A stretch of DNA of 64,000 bases, from contig WGMC01000015.1 in assembly GCA_016125265.1 (NCBI GenBank), positions 62,001 through 126,000 on the forward strand, read 5' to 3'. The DNA comes from Planctomycetaceae bacterium. Lineage in GTDB: Bacteria; Planctomycetota; UBA1135; GCA-002686595. The first letter of the stretch is position 1. Every line of letters begins with the position of its first letter. A program made the translations under genes and the position numbers. Positions 41,333 to 48,793 of the stretch are shown in pieces. The notes under the pieces are model-generated. The model saw only the letters and a list, made by a program, of their open reading frames with translations. It did no database searches and was not told the DNA's origin.

Positions 41333-42409
41333 TCACCGCGCCCCTGGTTCCGATGGGGCCAGTTCCTCCCAGGTGAACCAACGCTCCCGCGAAGTGCTGC
41401 CGGTGTGGTTGTTGGCACCGATGTAGGAGAGCCCGAGCTGTTGCGTGCGCGCTCCCAAACGCGAGAGGATCAACACACGCGGGTGGTGCGTGCCGACGAA
41501 CGTGCGCTTCGCGGGCCGTCCGCGGTCGAGGGTCGGATCGAACGGGACCCAACCCCGGCCGGGCAACCAGACCTCGACCCAGCGATGCTGACCGCGATCC
41601 TGGAACGGGGCCGCGGATCGGACCGGAAAGATTGAGGCGCCGACAAAACGCGTGGGCAGTCCCGTCGCGCGGCAGAGTGCGGCGAAGAGGTAGCTGAACT
41701 CGCTGCACGAGCCGCTCTTGCGCTGGAGCACTTCGGGCGCCGTGTCCCAACCGCCCGAACCGTCGTAACGGAGCGTCGACGCAACGAAGTCGTGGATCGC
41801 GATGGCCCGCTCGGTCGGGTCGGCGTGGCGTTTGGCGAAGCGCGATGCTTCGGCCCGGATCGCGGGATCCTGGAGCCCGAAGACGGGGTCGTCGCCGAGG
41901 TACTCGTTGCGGATCTCGTCGGGGATCGGCGCGGTCGGCACGGGTTGTGCGAGATCCACCGCGGGCACGTCGCGGAGTTCCAAGTCGACCGCGAATCCGA
42001 CGTCGAAGCGCTGGCCCGGTGCGAGGGGAGGCAGGGCTACACGCTTGATTTTGAGCCCAAAACGCGCGCTGCGGTTCGAGATGTGCACGGGCGCGTCACG
42101 CAGAACCGCAAAGCTGCGGATCTCTTGGTAGGTATCGCTGACCGGTACGGGGAGGTAGACCACCACACCTTCTAGGACCGCGGACGTGCGGTTGGTGATC
42201 GCGTGGTGGTAGGTGACGCGGTAGCGCGGGCCGCCGTCTGCGGCTGGGTCCTGCGCGGCGGAGTGGCTGCCAAGCAACAGCCCGGCGATGGCCACCAAGA
42301 AGCGGAGCCGACCGCGCGCGCCTACCCAGCGCCGACGCCGGGGTGCGCCGGCCGCCGGAAGCAACCCGCCTGCGTCAACACTGTCCAACCGTGCTGCTCT
42401 AGGCCCCAT
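41333..42409 (-). CDS. Exported transglutaminase-like cysteine-peptidase-fold protein
   Basis: A 358-residue protein. A basic segment and hydrophobic helix (GRLRFLVAIAGLLLGSHSAAQ, residues 33-53) form a signal peptide. The transglutaminase-like core carries Cys in KSGSCSEFSYLFAALCRATG, His in GQHRWVEVWLPGRGW and Asp in PFDPTLD, the complete triad. The domain before it is beta-rich (VVVYLPVPVSDTYQEI). Members of this family act as peptidases or peptide cross-linkers in the envelope; which applies is not visible. The ATG at 42409 is preferred over more upstream starts in low-complexity sequence. Bases 42410-42623 hold no clear feature. Confidence 0.85.
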   Translation of the reverse strand: MGPRAARLDSVDAGGLLPAAGAPRRRRWVGARGRLRFLVAIAGLLLGSHSAAQDPAADGGPRYRVTYHHAITNRTSAVLEGVVVYLPVPVSDTYQEIRSFAVLRDAPVHISNRSARFGLKIKRVALPPLAPGQRFDVGFAVDLELRDVPAVDLAQPVPTAPIPDEIRNEYLGDDPVFGLQDPAIRAEASRFAKRHADPTERAIAIHDFVASTLRYDGSGGWDTAPEVLQRKSGSCSEFSYLFAALCRATGLPTRFVGASIFPVRSAAPFQDRGQHRWVEVWLPGRGWVPFDPTLDRGRPAKRTFVGTHHPRVLILSRLGARTQQLGLSYIGANNHTGSTSRERWFTWEELAPSEPGAR

Positions 42410-42623
42410 ACCTACCTTGTATCCCACGGGTCGGTGTGGGCCGCAAGACCCCAATCGGTCGGCCCCCGATGGCGGGGACCATTTGCCACCGGGGCAAGGC
42501 TGGCCAAAGCACCGTGCCGCGGCCGATGGGAGTCGACGTCGGAAATGGAGCGAGCCAAGGTACCGGGAAGTCCCCGCGCGCAGCGCGCACGGTCCGCAAC
42601 ACCACGCGGAAGCGGTGGCTTGC

Positions 42624-44396
42624 TCAGCCGCCCCGGTTGTCCTCACGTGCCGGGGTCAGCGGCAGCGGCTCGAGCCACACATTCGCGATGGGCGGAACGC
42701 GCTCGCCCCGCGGCGTCACCACGGCCTGCAGCCACAGCGGCTGGCGCAGGTTTTGGGTCCACTCGGGGGGCACGGGGAACGTCGTGTGGCCGGTACTGTC
42801 CGTTTGCCAGCGCCAGCCGGGGTCCACGTGCGTCGTCGGGTCGAGCCAGAAGGACGAGCCGGGTAGGTCTGGGGATGGGAGGGCCACCAGCTCCGCCGCG
42901 ATGTGTGGGCGGGCCGTGTCGCCGGGGCGGCTCTGGAAGTGGAAGGTCCAGCGCTCGCCGTCGGGTGTTGGGGTGCGTTCGAACCAGACAGCGGGGTCCT
43001 CGAGTGTCACGGCGCTCGGCAACCACACCACACCTTCGGCGGAGCTGACGACGATGTCGGCCGCGCCCGCGCGGTTGCGGGCGAGCTCGCCCTCGAAAAC
43101 ACCGTCACCGAGGTGTCGCAGGTCGTGCAGCGGGTTGTGGCCCACGGTGACCGCGGGCAGCGGGGTTTCCGCGCTCCAACCGCGCACACGCAGCCTCAGG
43201 GTTTGGTCGCCGAGCGAACTGTAGATCGATTTGCCGAGCACTTCCGCGGATAGGCCATGCGAACGCTCGGGCAGCGAGCGCTGGCCGAGCGGCGCGGCCA
43301 GGGCCTCGGCGGCGGCGCGCGCGAGCAGTTCGAACCCGACGCGGTTCGGGTGGACCGTGTCGACGAAGTGCGCGTCGAACGGCCGGTCGTTGGCCGCGAA
43401 CAGCGACTCGCTGTCGATGGTCGTGAGTCCGCGTTCGCGCGCGAGCCGCTCGACCGTCGCTCGATCCCGCCCCAGCGCCGGTTGGCTCGGCAACACGGAT
43501 TCGCGGTGGGCCGGCAACACGACGACCACGGGTCGGCCGCCGGCCATGGCGAGGTCCAAGATCGCCGACACTTCGCCGGGCAGATCGGCCTCGGGCACGC
43601 GGCGGCCGTAGAGCGGTTCGCCCTTGGCCCAGCTCGCTTCGACCCCGGCGCGGTCCACAGTGGGTGCCGCGTCCGCGGCGGGCGGGCTCGCGGCCGCGCC
43701 CTTCCACCAGCGCACGGTCGCGCTGCGCTCCAACGGGCCCAGGCGCGGCACCCGCCGCGCGCGGGCGCGCAGTTCGATGTCGTTCGCCCCCATCGCCGGC
43801 CCGTTGTCGTTCCACGCGGCCAGGTACAGCACCACGGCGACGGGGTCGTAGTGCGCGAGCACCTCGCGCTCGAGCAACTCGCGGATCTGCACGGTCGAGT
43901 AACCGGGCACGCCGTAACCGACGACCAGGGCCTGGGACGGCGCGATGCCAGCCGAACGGACGAGTTCGGTCTGCAACTGAGCCGGCAGGGTGTCCGCGGC
44001 GCTGACCCCGACCCCGAACACGCAGCTATCCCCCAGCACGGCGATGCGCGCCATGGCCGGGGGCGCGGGTTCGGCCGGTTGGCCGCGGAACGGCCAGGGG
44101 CCGAGGGCGTAGAGCCCCAGATGGTCGGCGCACCAGGCGAACGGCGCGGCCAGGGTGTAGAAGCGGCGGTCGTGGCGCACGAACTGACCTTCGGCGTCCG
44201 GAGCGGTGGACGCGGCGCCCTCGAACTCGAAGGACTCAGGGTGCGGGGGCGAGAGCCAGAGGCGCAACCCCAGCTCGAGCGCGCCCAGAAGCACCACCAC
44301 GAGCGCTCCCCCGAAAGCCAGGCCCCGCACGGGGCCGAGCCGGCGGGACGGGCCGGGAGCGGTGCCCGGGGGCGGGGTCGTCTGGGGCAAGGGCAT
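42624..44396 (-). CDS. Membrane-anchored SGNH-hydrolase-like protein
   Basis: A 590-residue protein if the ATG at 44396 is used; a GTG at 44504 would add 36 residues. One hydrophobic helix near residue 30 (GLAFGGALVVVLLGALELGL) anchors it. The SGNH/GDSL-type blocks are GDSCVFGVG (nucleophile Ser), GYGVPGYST, LAAWNDN and DTVHPNRVG (Asp and His). The C-terminal 200 residues are beta-rich and probably an accessory domain. Such proteins deacetylate or acylate surface polysaccharides. It is divergent from the XRE regulator gene. Confidence 0.8.
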   Translation of the reverse strand: MPLPQTTPPPGTAPGPSRRLGPVRGLAFGGALVVVLLGALELGLRLWLSPPHPESFEFEGAASTAPDAEGQFVRHDRRFYTLAAPFAWCADHLGLYALGPWPFRGQPAEPAPPAMARIAVLGDSCVFGVGVSAADTLPAQLQTELVRSAGIAPSQALVVGYGVPGYSTVQIRELLEREVLAHYDPVAVVLYLAAWNDNGPAMGANDIELRARARRVPRLGPLERSATVRWWKGAAASPPAADAAPTVDRAGVEASWAKGEPLYGRRVPEADLPGEVSAILDLAMAGGRPVVVVLPAHRESVLPSQPALGRDRATVERLARERGLTTIDSESLFAANDRPFDAHFVDTVHPNRVGFELLARAAAEALAAPLGQRSLPERSHGLSAEVLGKSIYSSLGDQTLRLRVRGWSAETPLPAVTVGHNPLHDLRHLGDGVFEGELARNRAGAADIVVSSAEGVVWLPSAVTLEDPAVWFERTPTPDGERWTFHFQSRPGDTARPHIAAELVALPSPDLPGSSFWLDPTTHVDPGWRWQTDSTGHTTFPVPPEWTQNLRQPLWLQAVVTPRGERVPPIANVWLEPLPLTPAREDNRGG

Positions 44397-44486
44397 CTGG
44401 GGCGGCGGGGCCGGGTCGGGCAACAGGATCGCCGAGGGGGAGCCAACGACCAGGTCGGGGGCTCGGAGAGGCCCTCGATGGATAGA

Positions 44487-44622
44487 TATCCAGATGCTCT
44501 CCACAACCGCTCAATATTTGGTTCCGACACCCCTTGACGGGCCGGGAAGGGCCATCTAGGCTCGTTTTCGCCCACCCGGAACCACCCCGTTCCACGAGTT
44601 TTCCACAACGGTTATCTGGATA
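44487..44622. promoter_or_regulatory. Widely spaced inverted repeat in the XRE/SGNH divergent region
   Basis: TATCCAGAT at 44487-44495 and ATCTGGATA at 44614-44622 are reverse complements, each next to a TCCACAAC sequence. They flank the XRE gene promoter and could be operators for the regulator; the right half lies in its 5' leader. Confidence 0.4.
44534..44562 (+). promoter_or_regulatory. Sigma-70-like promoter of the XRE regulator gene
   Basis: TTGACG (44534-44539) and TAGGCT (44557-44562) are separated by 17 bases, the best sigma-70-type promoter in the window. Transcription from about 44569 would give a leader of nearly 80 bases that includes one half of the inverted repeat. Confidence 0.6.
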
Positions 44623-44645
44623 CTCGTCGGGCCCGACCCACCCCC

Positions 44646-45182
44646 ATGGCCACCCTCGCCCCCAGCCTCGGCCGCATCTTCGCGGAGCGCCGCCGGTCCC
44701 TCCGCCTGACCCAGGCCCGGGTGGCGGGTCTGATCGGGACGAGCCAGGGGGCGGTTTCGGGCTTCGAAAACGGCAACCCCCACGCCCTGGCGGACGGCAA
44801 GGTACGCGAACTGGCCCGGGTGCTCGAGCTGGACCTCGACTCCCTGGGCAGCGAGACCCCGACCGGCGCGGCGGGTGCCCTCAGCTTCTGCGCCAACGGC
44901 CTCTGCCCCACGAACGACCCCTACCTGGTGGCCGGCGGCCTGAAGCTCAAACCGACCTTCGCCGTGGATCCCGGCCCGTTCTGCGGCTGCTGCGGCGAAC
45001 CGCGCGCGAAGGAATGCCAGAACCCGATGTGCGGCGCGCCGCTGCGCGAGGGCCTGTGCTGCTACCGCTGCGGGCAGGCCTACGTCGAAGCGCCGGACCC
45101 CGCGCGTCTCGTGCCGGACCCGCTCGAGCGCGAGCTCGAAGTGCGCCGCGCGCTGAACCGCGAACTGCGCGGCACGAGCTGA
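44646..45182 (+). CDS. XRE-family regulator with C-terminal Cys-rich zinc-ribbon-like region
   Basis: A 178-residue protein. Residues 1-65 are a Cro/cI-type helix-turn-helix (RRSLRLTQARVAGLIGTSQG, AVSGFENGN). After a linker there are at least five cysteine pairs or singles (FCANGLC, FCGCCG, ECQNPMC, LCCYRCG), enough for two zinc ribbons, followed by a helical tail. The ATG at 44646 is unambiguous. Metal- or redox-sensing is inferred from the Cys-rich end. Its position opposite the SGNH gene, with an inverted repeat between, suggests autoregulation. Confidence 0.82.
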   Translation: MATLAPSLGRIFAERRRSLRLTQARVAGLIGTSQGAVSGFENGNPHALADGKVRELARVLELDLDSLGSETPTGAAGALSFCANGLCPTNDPYLVAGGLKLKPTFAVDPGPFCGCCGEPRAKECQNPMCGAPLREGLCCYRCGQAYVEAPDPARLVPDPLERELEVRRALNRELRGTS

Positions 45183-45298
45183 CGCGCGCGGGGCGCCCCT
45201 CGCTGCGCCCGGATCCGAACAGCACTGGCGGCCCCACGTGGACCCGCCTACCCTCGGCGGCGGATTCGAGATGACCGATCCGAGGCGCGCGCGGGACG

Positions 45299-46999
45299 AT
45301 GGGTATGGGTTCACGAACGAAGCGGGTCGGCCCGCTGGTGCTCGGAGTGGTGGCCTTGCTCGCCGCAGTTCTGGCGTTGGTGCTGACGGCCCTGGTGCCG
45401 ACGGATAGCGGCGAAGAAACGACGGAAGCGAACCCGACGTTCGAAGCGCCCGAGGCGGCGCCGGGTCTCGTCGGGCTCGGGCCAGCAGCCCCGCCGACTG
45501 TGGGCCGCAGCGCCGAGGCGACGTCGATCCCGCCACGAGGTACGTCGGTGTCGGAAGCCGCGCGCGGGACCACCTTGGTCGTGCTGGACGAGAGCGGTGC
45601 GCGGGTGGCGGCGGATGTGGTTGTGCGCGCGTTTGACCTCGAGCAGTGCTTCTCCGTGGAGGCGAGCGCGGAGCCGGCGGCGCTCTCGCTGGATCGATTC
45701 CCAGTGCGCATCGAAGCGCGGAATGCGGCGGCAGCGGGGGAACTGGTGCTGCTCGGGAAGCCGGCGAATCCGGCGCTTGCGCTCACGGTACGGCCCTTGG
45801 GTGAGTGGACGGGAGTCGTCGTCGATGCCACCGGGCAACCGGTGAACGCGGGTGTGCGGGTCGCGGTTCTCGATCGAAGGTACTCCGCCGAAAGCGAGCC
45901 CGTGGCAGTCGGCTGGACAGACGACGACGGGAGGTTTGTGGTGCAGGGTCTCCCTCCCGACGCGCCCGTGTTGGCGTATGTCGGGGGCGCGGGTTACATT
46001 GGCCGACTGGACGGAGATCCGGTGACGCTCGGCGGCGAAGGGGCGCGGATTGAGGTCGAGTACCTATTCGGCGTCGCCATCGACGGCAGTTCGTACTCCA
46101 GCGGTGGTGGCGCCTGCTCGATCTCCAAGAGACTAGGGCTGGTCATGCCCGGCACCGCGCCAGGGCTCGACCCGGTGCCCGCGGCACATCCGGGGATCGC
46201 CCACATGGCCGAGGCGTGGAACCTCTTCGATCCCAGTCCCTTCCGTCAGGTTTTTTTGATCAGCCAGGAACGGGCCTATCCACTTCCCTCCGTGCGCGTC
46301 GGCGTGCAGTGGCGCGGACGGAGTTGGGACCTCGAAGAAGCGCCGATGCAGCGCGCCCTCGAGCAAATCGTTTCGGTGCGCCTGAACCCGCCCGCTCGGG
46401 AGGACGAAGAGGCTCCGCGGAACGCGTCCCTCGAACTGCAGTTTGCCCCGCCCGCGGGCATCGAACGCCTCACGTCCAATCGCATCGTCGGCGAGGTGGT
46501 GTTCCTCTACGAGGAACTAGGTTTGGAGTCGTTCCCTCTGCGACGCGACGACCTATTGCAGCGCCTGGTGCTCACCTGCCTGCCCGAGGGGCCCGCGCGT
46601 TTCTCCGTCAACCTCGCTGGAGGAGCCGCGCCGCAAACTCCGGAGGGAACAAGCACGCACCGCGTGGTACTTTCGAACCAGCGGACCATCCAACTCGTGG
46701 ACCTGTCGCACCTCAGAACCCTGGAAATCGAAGCAGTCGACCCCGAGTTCGGCCCGGTGCTCGGGACCCTGTCCCTCGCGATGGGACGCGGCGAGGTCTC
46801 GAGCACCCAGATCGCGCGCAGCGAATCCTCCATCCGCGAGAGGTTCGCGGGCCCGCCCTACTTGGTTTTCGGACTGAGCGCGGGTGGCTACTGGATCACT
46901 GTGAAGAGCCCCGAAGGTCAATCGCGCCCCATCGACCTCCAGATTCCCTCCGGGGGCGGAACGAGCAGCGTCGTTGTCGAACTCATCGCGAAGCAATAG
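45299..46999 (+). CDS. Anchored envelope protein with carboxypeptidase-regulatory-like domain, paralog 1
   Basis: A 566-residue protein with an N-terminal signal anchor (about residues 10-33, LVLGVVALLAAVLALVLTAL) and a low-complexity linker. A carboxypeptidase-regulatory-like unit follows (VVDATGQPVNAGVRVAVLDRRY, WTDDDGRFVVQGLP), then a longer beta-rich region ending VDLSHLRTLEIEAVDPEFGPV...GGTSSVVVELIAKQ. It aligns over its length with the product of the next gene. The first ATG at 45299 and a second at 45305 are equally plausible. The role is probably structural or binding, at the cell surface. Confidence 0.75.
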   Translation: MGMGSRTKRVGPLVLGVVALLAAVLALVLTALVPTDSGEETTEANPTFEAPEAAPGLVGLGPAAPPTVGRSAEATSIPPRGTSVSEAARGTTLVVLDESGARVAADVVVRAFDLEQCFSVEASAEPAALSLDRFPVRIEARNAAAAGELVLLGKPANPALALTVRPLGEWTGVVVDATGQPVNAGVRVAVLDRRYSAESEPVAVGWTDDDGRFVVQGLPPDAPVLAYVGGAGYIGRLDGDPVTLGGEGARIEVEYLFGVAIDGSSYSSGGGACSISKRLGLVMPGTAPGLDPVPAAHPGIAHMAEAWNLFDPSPFRQVFLISQERAYPLPSVRVGVQWRGRSWDLEEAPMQRALEQIVSVRLNPPAREDEEAPRNASLELQFAPPAGIERLTSNRIVGEVVFLYEELGLESFPLRRDDLLQRLVLTCLPEGPARFSVNLAGGAAPQTPEGTSTHRVVLSNQRTIQLVDLSHLRTLEIEAVDPEFGPVLGTLSLAMGRGEVSSTQIARSESSIRERFAGPPYLVFGLSAGGYWITVKSPEGQSRPIDLQIPSGGGTSSVVVELIAKQ

Positions 47000-47037
47000 G
47001 CGGAGTAGTCAAGACGGCGCGACTGGCTAGAGATGGG

Positions 47038-48735
47038 ATGGGCGAGCGCAAAACACGCGGAGTGAGTCCGTGGGTGTGGGCGATGCTTGCCGCGCTCCTC
47101 GGGATCGCGGCGCTGGCGCTGCTCGATCCGCGCGGGTCTTCGGACGGCGCGGAACCGTTTGGGGCGCACCTTGGCGCCGACGCCGTGGAGCCGCTGTTGC
47201 AGCCCGCCCGCAACGCGGGTGTTGGGCGAAGCACGCCGAGCATGGAGGGCAATGCAGTCGATGCGACGCCGAGTGAGCCCGCGTCCACTTCGCTTCCCCT
47301 ATCGCACACGTTGATCGTCGTGGACGAGTCCGGCGCGCGGGTGACCGCCGATGTGACGGTGCTCGGGTTCGACTTCGAAGAGCGCTTCTCGGTCGACGCG
47401 CGCGCGGATCCCGTGGCGGTCGCGTGGGAGCGCTTGCCGGTGCGCATCGAAGCGCGGACGGCGCACGCGTCGGGCGAACTCGCGCTTCTCGCCATGCCAC
47501 CAGAACCCGTGATCGCGGTAATGGTGCGGCCCTTTGCGCAATTTGCGGGTGTGGTGGTGGATCCCGCGGGCCAAGCGGTCGGCTCCGGCGTCCGCGTCGC
47601 CCTCTACGATCGAAGGTACGCCACCAACGTCCAACCACTGGGTGAGGCCAGCACCGGGAGCGACGGTCGATTCGTCGTCCGCGGTCTGCCCGCGGATGTG
47701 CCGATGGTCGCCCACGTCGGCGGCGGAGGATTCGTGGGCGCGAGCGGCGGTTACTCGGTTGCCCTCAACGGTAAGGATGCACGGCTGGTGGCTCAGTACC
47801 TGTTTGGCATCGCGATCGACGGCAGTTCCCACGAACGCGGACTGGAAGACTGTTCGGTGAACCAGGGTCTCATCTGGACCGGTAACGGACGGGAGTTTCG
47901 GCAGCTAGCCGAGGGGCATCCCGGCTTCCGGCATTTGTCGGCGTCGTGGACGTACGTCGAGTCCACGCCGTACAGCCGTGTCCTCCTGTTCGCGGGAGAC
48001 AAAGCCGAAACGCCGCCGGTTCTGCGTGTCGGAGCTCAGCGGAGCGGACGCAAACACGAGATGCACGAGGTCACGCTGCAGCGGGTCTTCGACAAGGTAG
48101 AAACGTTCCGCTTAGACGCCGCCACGGAAGTCGCGGGAGCCGCGCCGCGCGACGCGTCCATTGCCCTTTTGTTCTCCGCGCCCCCTGGCATCGAACGACT
48201 CACATCCAACGATCTCGTCGGCCAGATTGGGTTCCAGTACGCGGATGGCGGGTCCGAGATCTACGGGCTGAGGCGCGACGATCTGTTGCGCGGGATGGTG
48301 ATCACCTGCATGCCCAGGGGTGAGGCGCGCGTGGAGGTAGGTTTCGAGATCGGAGTTGCGCACGATCCCTCCATGGGCCAAACGCTGCCCGCTGTTTCGC
48401 TTTCGCGCGACCGAGCGACCGTCTTTGTCGACCTGTCGCACCTCTCCACCCTGGAGGTCGAGGCTTTCGACGCGCACGCGGGCCCCGTGCGCGGCAAGCT
48501 AACCGTATACATGGCGCGGAGCGATCTGCCGCGAGACGCCCGAGGCCGGCGGGATTGGTCCGTGCAGCGGCACTTTTCGGAGCCGCCCTACCTCGTGCTT
48601 GGCCTTGCGCCGGCTGAGTACTTCATCGACTGCCGGAGCCCCCAGGCGAGTCCAGACCGCCCCGCGTCCGTGAAGATCCCACACGGCGGCGGATTGGTGA
48701 AAGCGTTGCTCAATCTGAGCAGTGGTGCGAAGTAG
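47038..48735 (+). CDS. Anchored envelope protein, paralog 2 of the preceding gene
   Basis: A 565-residue protein, tandem duplicate of the preceding gene. Shared stretches include VVDESGARVTADV (LVVLDESGARVAADV in paralog 1), VALYDRRYATNVQPLGEAST with DGRFVVRGLP, YLFGIAIDGSSHERG, PPGIERLTSNDLVGQIGF and VDLSHLSTLEVEAFDAHAGPV. The N-terminal helix (VWAMLAALLGIAALALL) is a signal anchor. The ATG at 47038 is in frame with the conserved body. It lies 38 bases after paralog 1. A terminator follows. Confidence 0.75.
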   Translation: MGERKTRGVSPWVWAMLAALLGIAALALLDPRGSSDGAEPFGAHLGADAVEPLLQPARNAGVGRSTPSMEGNAVDATPSEPASTSLPLSHTLIVVDESGARVTADVTVLGFDFEERFSVDARADPVAVAWERLPVRIEARTAHASGELALLAMPPEPVIAVMVRPFAQFAGVVVDPAGQAVGSGVRVALYDRRYATNVQPLGEASTGSDGRFVVRGLPADVPMVAHVGGGGFVGASGGYSVALNGKDARLVAQYLFGIAIDGSSHERGLEDCSVNQGLIWTGNGREFRQLAEGHPGFRHLSASWTYVESTPYSRVLLFAGDKAETPPVLRVGAQRSGRKHEMHEVTLQRVFDKVETFRLDAATEVAGAAPRDASIALLFSAPPGIERLTSNDLVGQIGFQYADGGSEIYGLRRDDLLRGMVITCMPRGEARVEVGFEIGVAHDPSMGQTLPAVSLSRDRATVFVDLSHLSTLEVEAFDAHAGPVRGKLTVYMARSDLPRDARGRRDWSVQRHFSEPPYLVLGLAPAEYFIDCRSPQASPDRPASVKIPHGGGLVKALLNLSSGAK

Positions 48736-48769
48736 CCGTCGGCGCCTCAGTCGGCAGCCGGGACCAAAG

Positions 48770-48793
48770 AGTGGTGTCCTGACACCGCTTTTT
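48770..48793 (+). terminator. Rho-independent terminator after paralog 2
   Basis: AGTGGTGT at 48770-48777 pairs with ACACCGCT at 48782-48789 (one G-T wobble) around the loop CCTG, followed by TTTT. It sits between two convergent genes and its T-tract overlaps the stop codon of the minus-strand gene. On the minus strand the hairpin is followed by only a short T run, so it is mainly a plus-strand terminator. Confidence 0.7.

Noticed and set aside
44599-44607. DnaA-box-like TTTTCCACA near the XRE gene
   Set aside because: A single match in an intergenic region without a cluster of boxes or dnaA/dnaN nearby; not enough to call an origin.
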